Assembly: GCA_018224485.1 (NCBI GenBank)
Contig: JAGTVE010000046.1
Span: forward strand, 1 to 14,252
Reading direction: 5' to 3'
Origin: Thioalkalivibrio sp.
GTDB lineage: Bacteria; Pseudomonadota; Gammaproteobacteria; Ectothiorhodospirales; Ectothiorhodospiraceae
DNA: 14,252 bases
Positions 12,759 through 14,252 of the stretch are shown piece after piece; within the stretch, counting starts at the first letter, position 1; each line of letters starts with the position of its first letter. The notes under the pieces were generated by a model, which saw only the letters and a program-made list of their open reading frames with translations, had not been told where the DNA came from and searched no databases. The position numbers were made by a program, and so were the translations under genes.

Positions 12759-14018
12759 ATGACTCCGACATCGAAAGCCTCACTACCCCCATCCAGCCGC
12801 CGAACCAGCGGTCTGCCTGCCTTCGCTGACGAGCTGGCCGGCGCGGACCGCTGCGTGCTCTGCGGCATGTGCCTGCCGCACTGCCCTACCTACGGTGTGC
12901 AGCGCGTAGAGGGGGACTCGCCGCGCGGGCGCATCACCCTGATGCAGGGACTGGCCCAGGGGCGCCTGGAGCCGGAGAATGCGCGGCTGCGCGCGCACCT
13001 GGAGGGCTGCCTCGGCTGCCGCTCCTGCGAGGCGGTCTGTCCTGCCGGGGTCCGCTTCGGCGAGTTGATGGATCATGGCCGGCATGTGCTTCACACGCAT
13101 CCAGCAAGCAGATGGGAGCGTACCGGGGAGCTACTGTTCGGCCCACTGCGGCGGGCCGCCCTGCGCCGGCGCGGTCTGCGCCGCGGCGGCGCGCTGATCG
13201 CACGGCTTGCCCGCGGCTCGGGGCTGGCTCGCCTCCTGCCGCCGTCGTGGCTGCCCGGCCGGATGCTGCGGCACGTGGCCCCTTCACTGCACCGTCTGCC
13301 GGCACTGAAGCCCTCGGCCGCTCCCGCCGCCGCGGATGTCTGGGTCTTCACCGGCTGCATGGACGCCTTCTTCACCGGCCCCGACCTCCGCGACGCCCTG
13401 GAACTGCTGGACGGACTCGGGGTGCGCGTAGCGATTCCCCGGGGACAGGTGTGCTGCGGGGCAATCGATCAGCATCTCGGGCGGCTGAGCGACGCGGAGG
13501 ACCTGCGGATGTCGAACCTGCGGGCCTTCGCCGGCGATCAGCCGGTCCTCGCGCTGGACAGCGGCTGCGAGGCGCAGCTGCGCGAGTATCCTGCCGAGGG
13601 CTGGCAGGGCCGAGTGACCAGCCTGACGGGTTTCCTCGCCGGTCTGCCGGTCGAGGGGTTTCGCTGGCGCACGGACCCGGTCCGCGTTGTCGTGCACCTG
13701 CCCTGCACGCTGCGCAACGTGACCCGGGAGACGGACGGCATCCGTGGTCTGCTGCAGCGCCTGCCGGGGGTGGAGGTCATGACGCTTGCACCGCCACGAA
13801 ACTGCTGCGGCGCCGGCGGCACCGCGATGCTGACACAGCCGGCGATGGCCGACCCGCTCGGCCGGGAGACCCTGGAGGCGCTCCAGCTCTCGGAGCCCGA
13901 CGTGATCATCAGTCCCAACGTCGGCTGCAGCGTGCACCTGCGGGCCCTGCAGACGGGCGGCCCCCGCATCGTCTCCCCGGCCCGGTTCCTGCGCGAGCGC
14001 CTCGCCCCCGGCCGGTAG
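12759..14018 (+). CDS. glcF: Glycolate oxidase iron-sulfur subunit-like protein (GlcF)
   Basis: Iron-sulfur electron-transfer subunit, with GlcD and GlcE, of glycolate oxidase, which converts glycolate to glyoxylate at the membrane. The 419 aa (E. coli GlcF is 407) carry two [4Fe-4S] sites: CVLCGMCLPHCP with C32, C35, C38, C42 and CLGCRSCEAVCP with C84, C87, C90, C94. Two cysteine-rich CCG halves follow: C200, C222-C223-G, C260, then C305, C339-C340-G and C370 in SPNVGCSVHL. DSPRGRITLM (53-62) and HLPCTLRN match GlcF closely. I chose ATG at 12759 because the longer in-frame opening from 12249 runs through the ferredoxin gene. No strong ribosome site is seen. GlcD and GlcE are not in the window. 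A standalone LutA/HdrB-like role for another oxidase is possible. Confidence 0.82.
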   Translation: MTPTSKASLPPSSRRTSGLPAFADELAGADRCVLCGMCLPHCPTYGVQRVEGDSPRGRITLMQGLAQGRLEPENARLRAHLEGCLGCRSCEAVCPAGVRFGELMDHGRHVLHTHPASRWERTGELLFGPLRRAALRRRGLRRGGALIARLARGSGLARLLPPSWLPGRMLRHVAPSLHRLPALKPSAAPAAADVWVFTGCMDAFFTGPDLRDALELLDGLGVRVAIPRGQVCCGAIDQHLGRLSDAEDLRMSNLRAFAGDQPVLALDSGCEAQLREYPAEGWQGRVTSLTGFLAGLPVEGFRWRTDPVRVVVHLPCTLRNVTRETDGIRGLLQRLPGVEVMTLAPPRNCCGAGGTAMLTQPAMADPLGRETLEALQLSEPDVIISPNVGCSVHLRALQTGGPRIVSPARFLRERLAPGR

Positions 14019-14042
14019 GAGGAGGCCAGCCCCCTGGGGGTC

Positions 14043-14067
14043 GTGGGAGCGGCTTCCAGCCGCGATG
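14043..14067 (+). repeat. REP-type palindrome, copy 1
   Basis: Begins GTGGGAGCGGC and ends GCCGCGATG: an imperfect hairpin preceded by the GTRGGAG head typical of pseudomonad-like REP sequences. It lies 24 bp after the glcF stop and faces copy 2 in inverted orientation, 26 bp away, as in a BIME pair. Confidence 0.75.
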
Positions 14068-14093
14068 CGGCCTTGCGTTGGGTGTCCTCGGGC

Positions 14094-14118
14094 CATCGCG
14101 GCCTCAGGCCGCTCCTAC
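14094..14118 (-). repeat. REP-type palindrome, copy 2 (inverted)
   Basis: Read on the minus strand it starts GTAGGAGCGGCC and ends GGCCGCGATG, the same 25-bp layout as copy 1 with compensated stem bases. The conserved head and tail with a variable stem support a hairpin-selected element. Confidence 0.78.
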
Positions 14119-14160
14119 GCCCCCACGGGGTGTGCCATTGGAACGGCGCGCCTGCGGCGC

Positions 14161-14184
14161 ATTCGCGAGCAGGCTCGCTCCTAC
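14161..14184 (-). repeat. REP-type palindrome, copy 3
   Basis: On the minus strand it starts GTAGGAGCGAGCC and ends GCTCGCGAAT, which matches the common TGTAGGAGCGAGC...CTCGCGAA REP form of pseudomonads and relatives. It differs from copies 1 and 2 in the stem, so it is a second sub-type in the same gap. Confidence 0.75.
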
Positions 14185-14252
14185 AGGGGGAATCGGCTGC
14201 TGCGGACGGTGGCGTCAGATCCAGTAGGCGGTGCCGGTCATTACCCTGGCGA

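Larger units (their letters stand above)
14019..14252. other. REP-bearing intergenic end of the window
   Basis: This stretch of 234 bp after glcF contains the three REP-type palindromes and no frame I would defend. The last 50 bases may belong to a neighbouring gene that lies mostly outside the window, but nothing identifiable is visible. Confidence 0.5.

Noticed and set aside
14043..14184. CRISPR array
   Set aside because: The repeats are palindromes in mixed orientation with unequal short gaps, which is the REP pattern, not evenly spaced direct repeats.

Overview
The window is GC-rich chromosomal DNA with tightly packed, often overlapping genes. DksA, CpdA, AmgK, MurU and an E. coli-like elongator tRNA-Met point to a gammaproteobacterium. 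The DsrE-like domain and base composition would suit a sulfur-oxidising Chromatiales/Ectothiorhodospiraceae-type organism, but that placement is inference. I see no phage, insertion sequence, CRISPR or plasmid gene, so this looks like core or near-core chromosome.

Layout, left to right. (1) On the minus strand lie a single-cysteine DksA, a small membrane-anchored protein, and a 5-oxoprolinase (HyuA-HyuB fusion) that runs off the left edge. A GC-rich repeat hairpin lies before the oxoprolinase. (2) Divergent from dksA, on the plus strand, cpdA-amgK-murU form an overlapping operon: cAMP phosphodiesterase, then the anomeric MurNAc kinase and uridylyltransferase of peptidoglycan recycling. (3) Convergent to it, on the minus strand, an ECF sigma factor overlaps a membrane anti-sigma factor. 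The anti-sigma's predicted periplasmic domain resembles the sulfur-carrier family DsrE. A good ECF-type promoter (GGGAATA-N16-CGTCTAA) lies before the sigma gene and is set in two perfect 9-bp direct repeats, consistent with autoregulation. (4) Divergent from it are a helical protein of unknown function, then a coupled pair: a GCS2-type carboxylate-amine ligase and an AstE/AspA-type zinc deacylase. (5) A small conserved-looking protein follows on the minus strand, then tRNA-Met(CAT) with a clear promoter, and a thioredoxin-fold [2Fe-2S] ferredoxin. (6) A GlcF-like iron-sulfur protein diverges from the ferredoxin. The right edge holds three REP-type palindromes.

The observation most worth following is the sigma/anti-sigma module. 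It couples an ECF regulator, which has a CxxC in its inter-domain linker, to a membrane anti-sigma factor carrying a DsrE-like domain with its conserved cysteine retained. This would be a plausible envelope sensor for reduced sulfur or thiol redox state. Second is the ligase plus deacylase pair, which could make and trim an unknown gamma-glutamyl or amide-linked metabolite.
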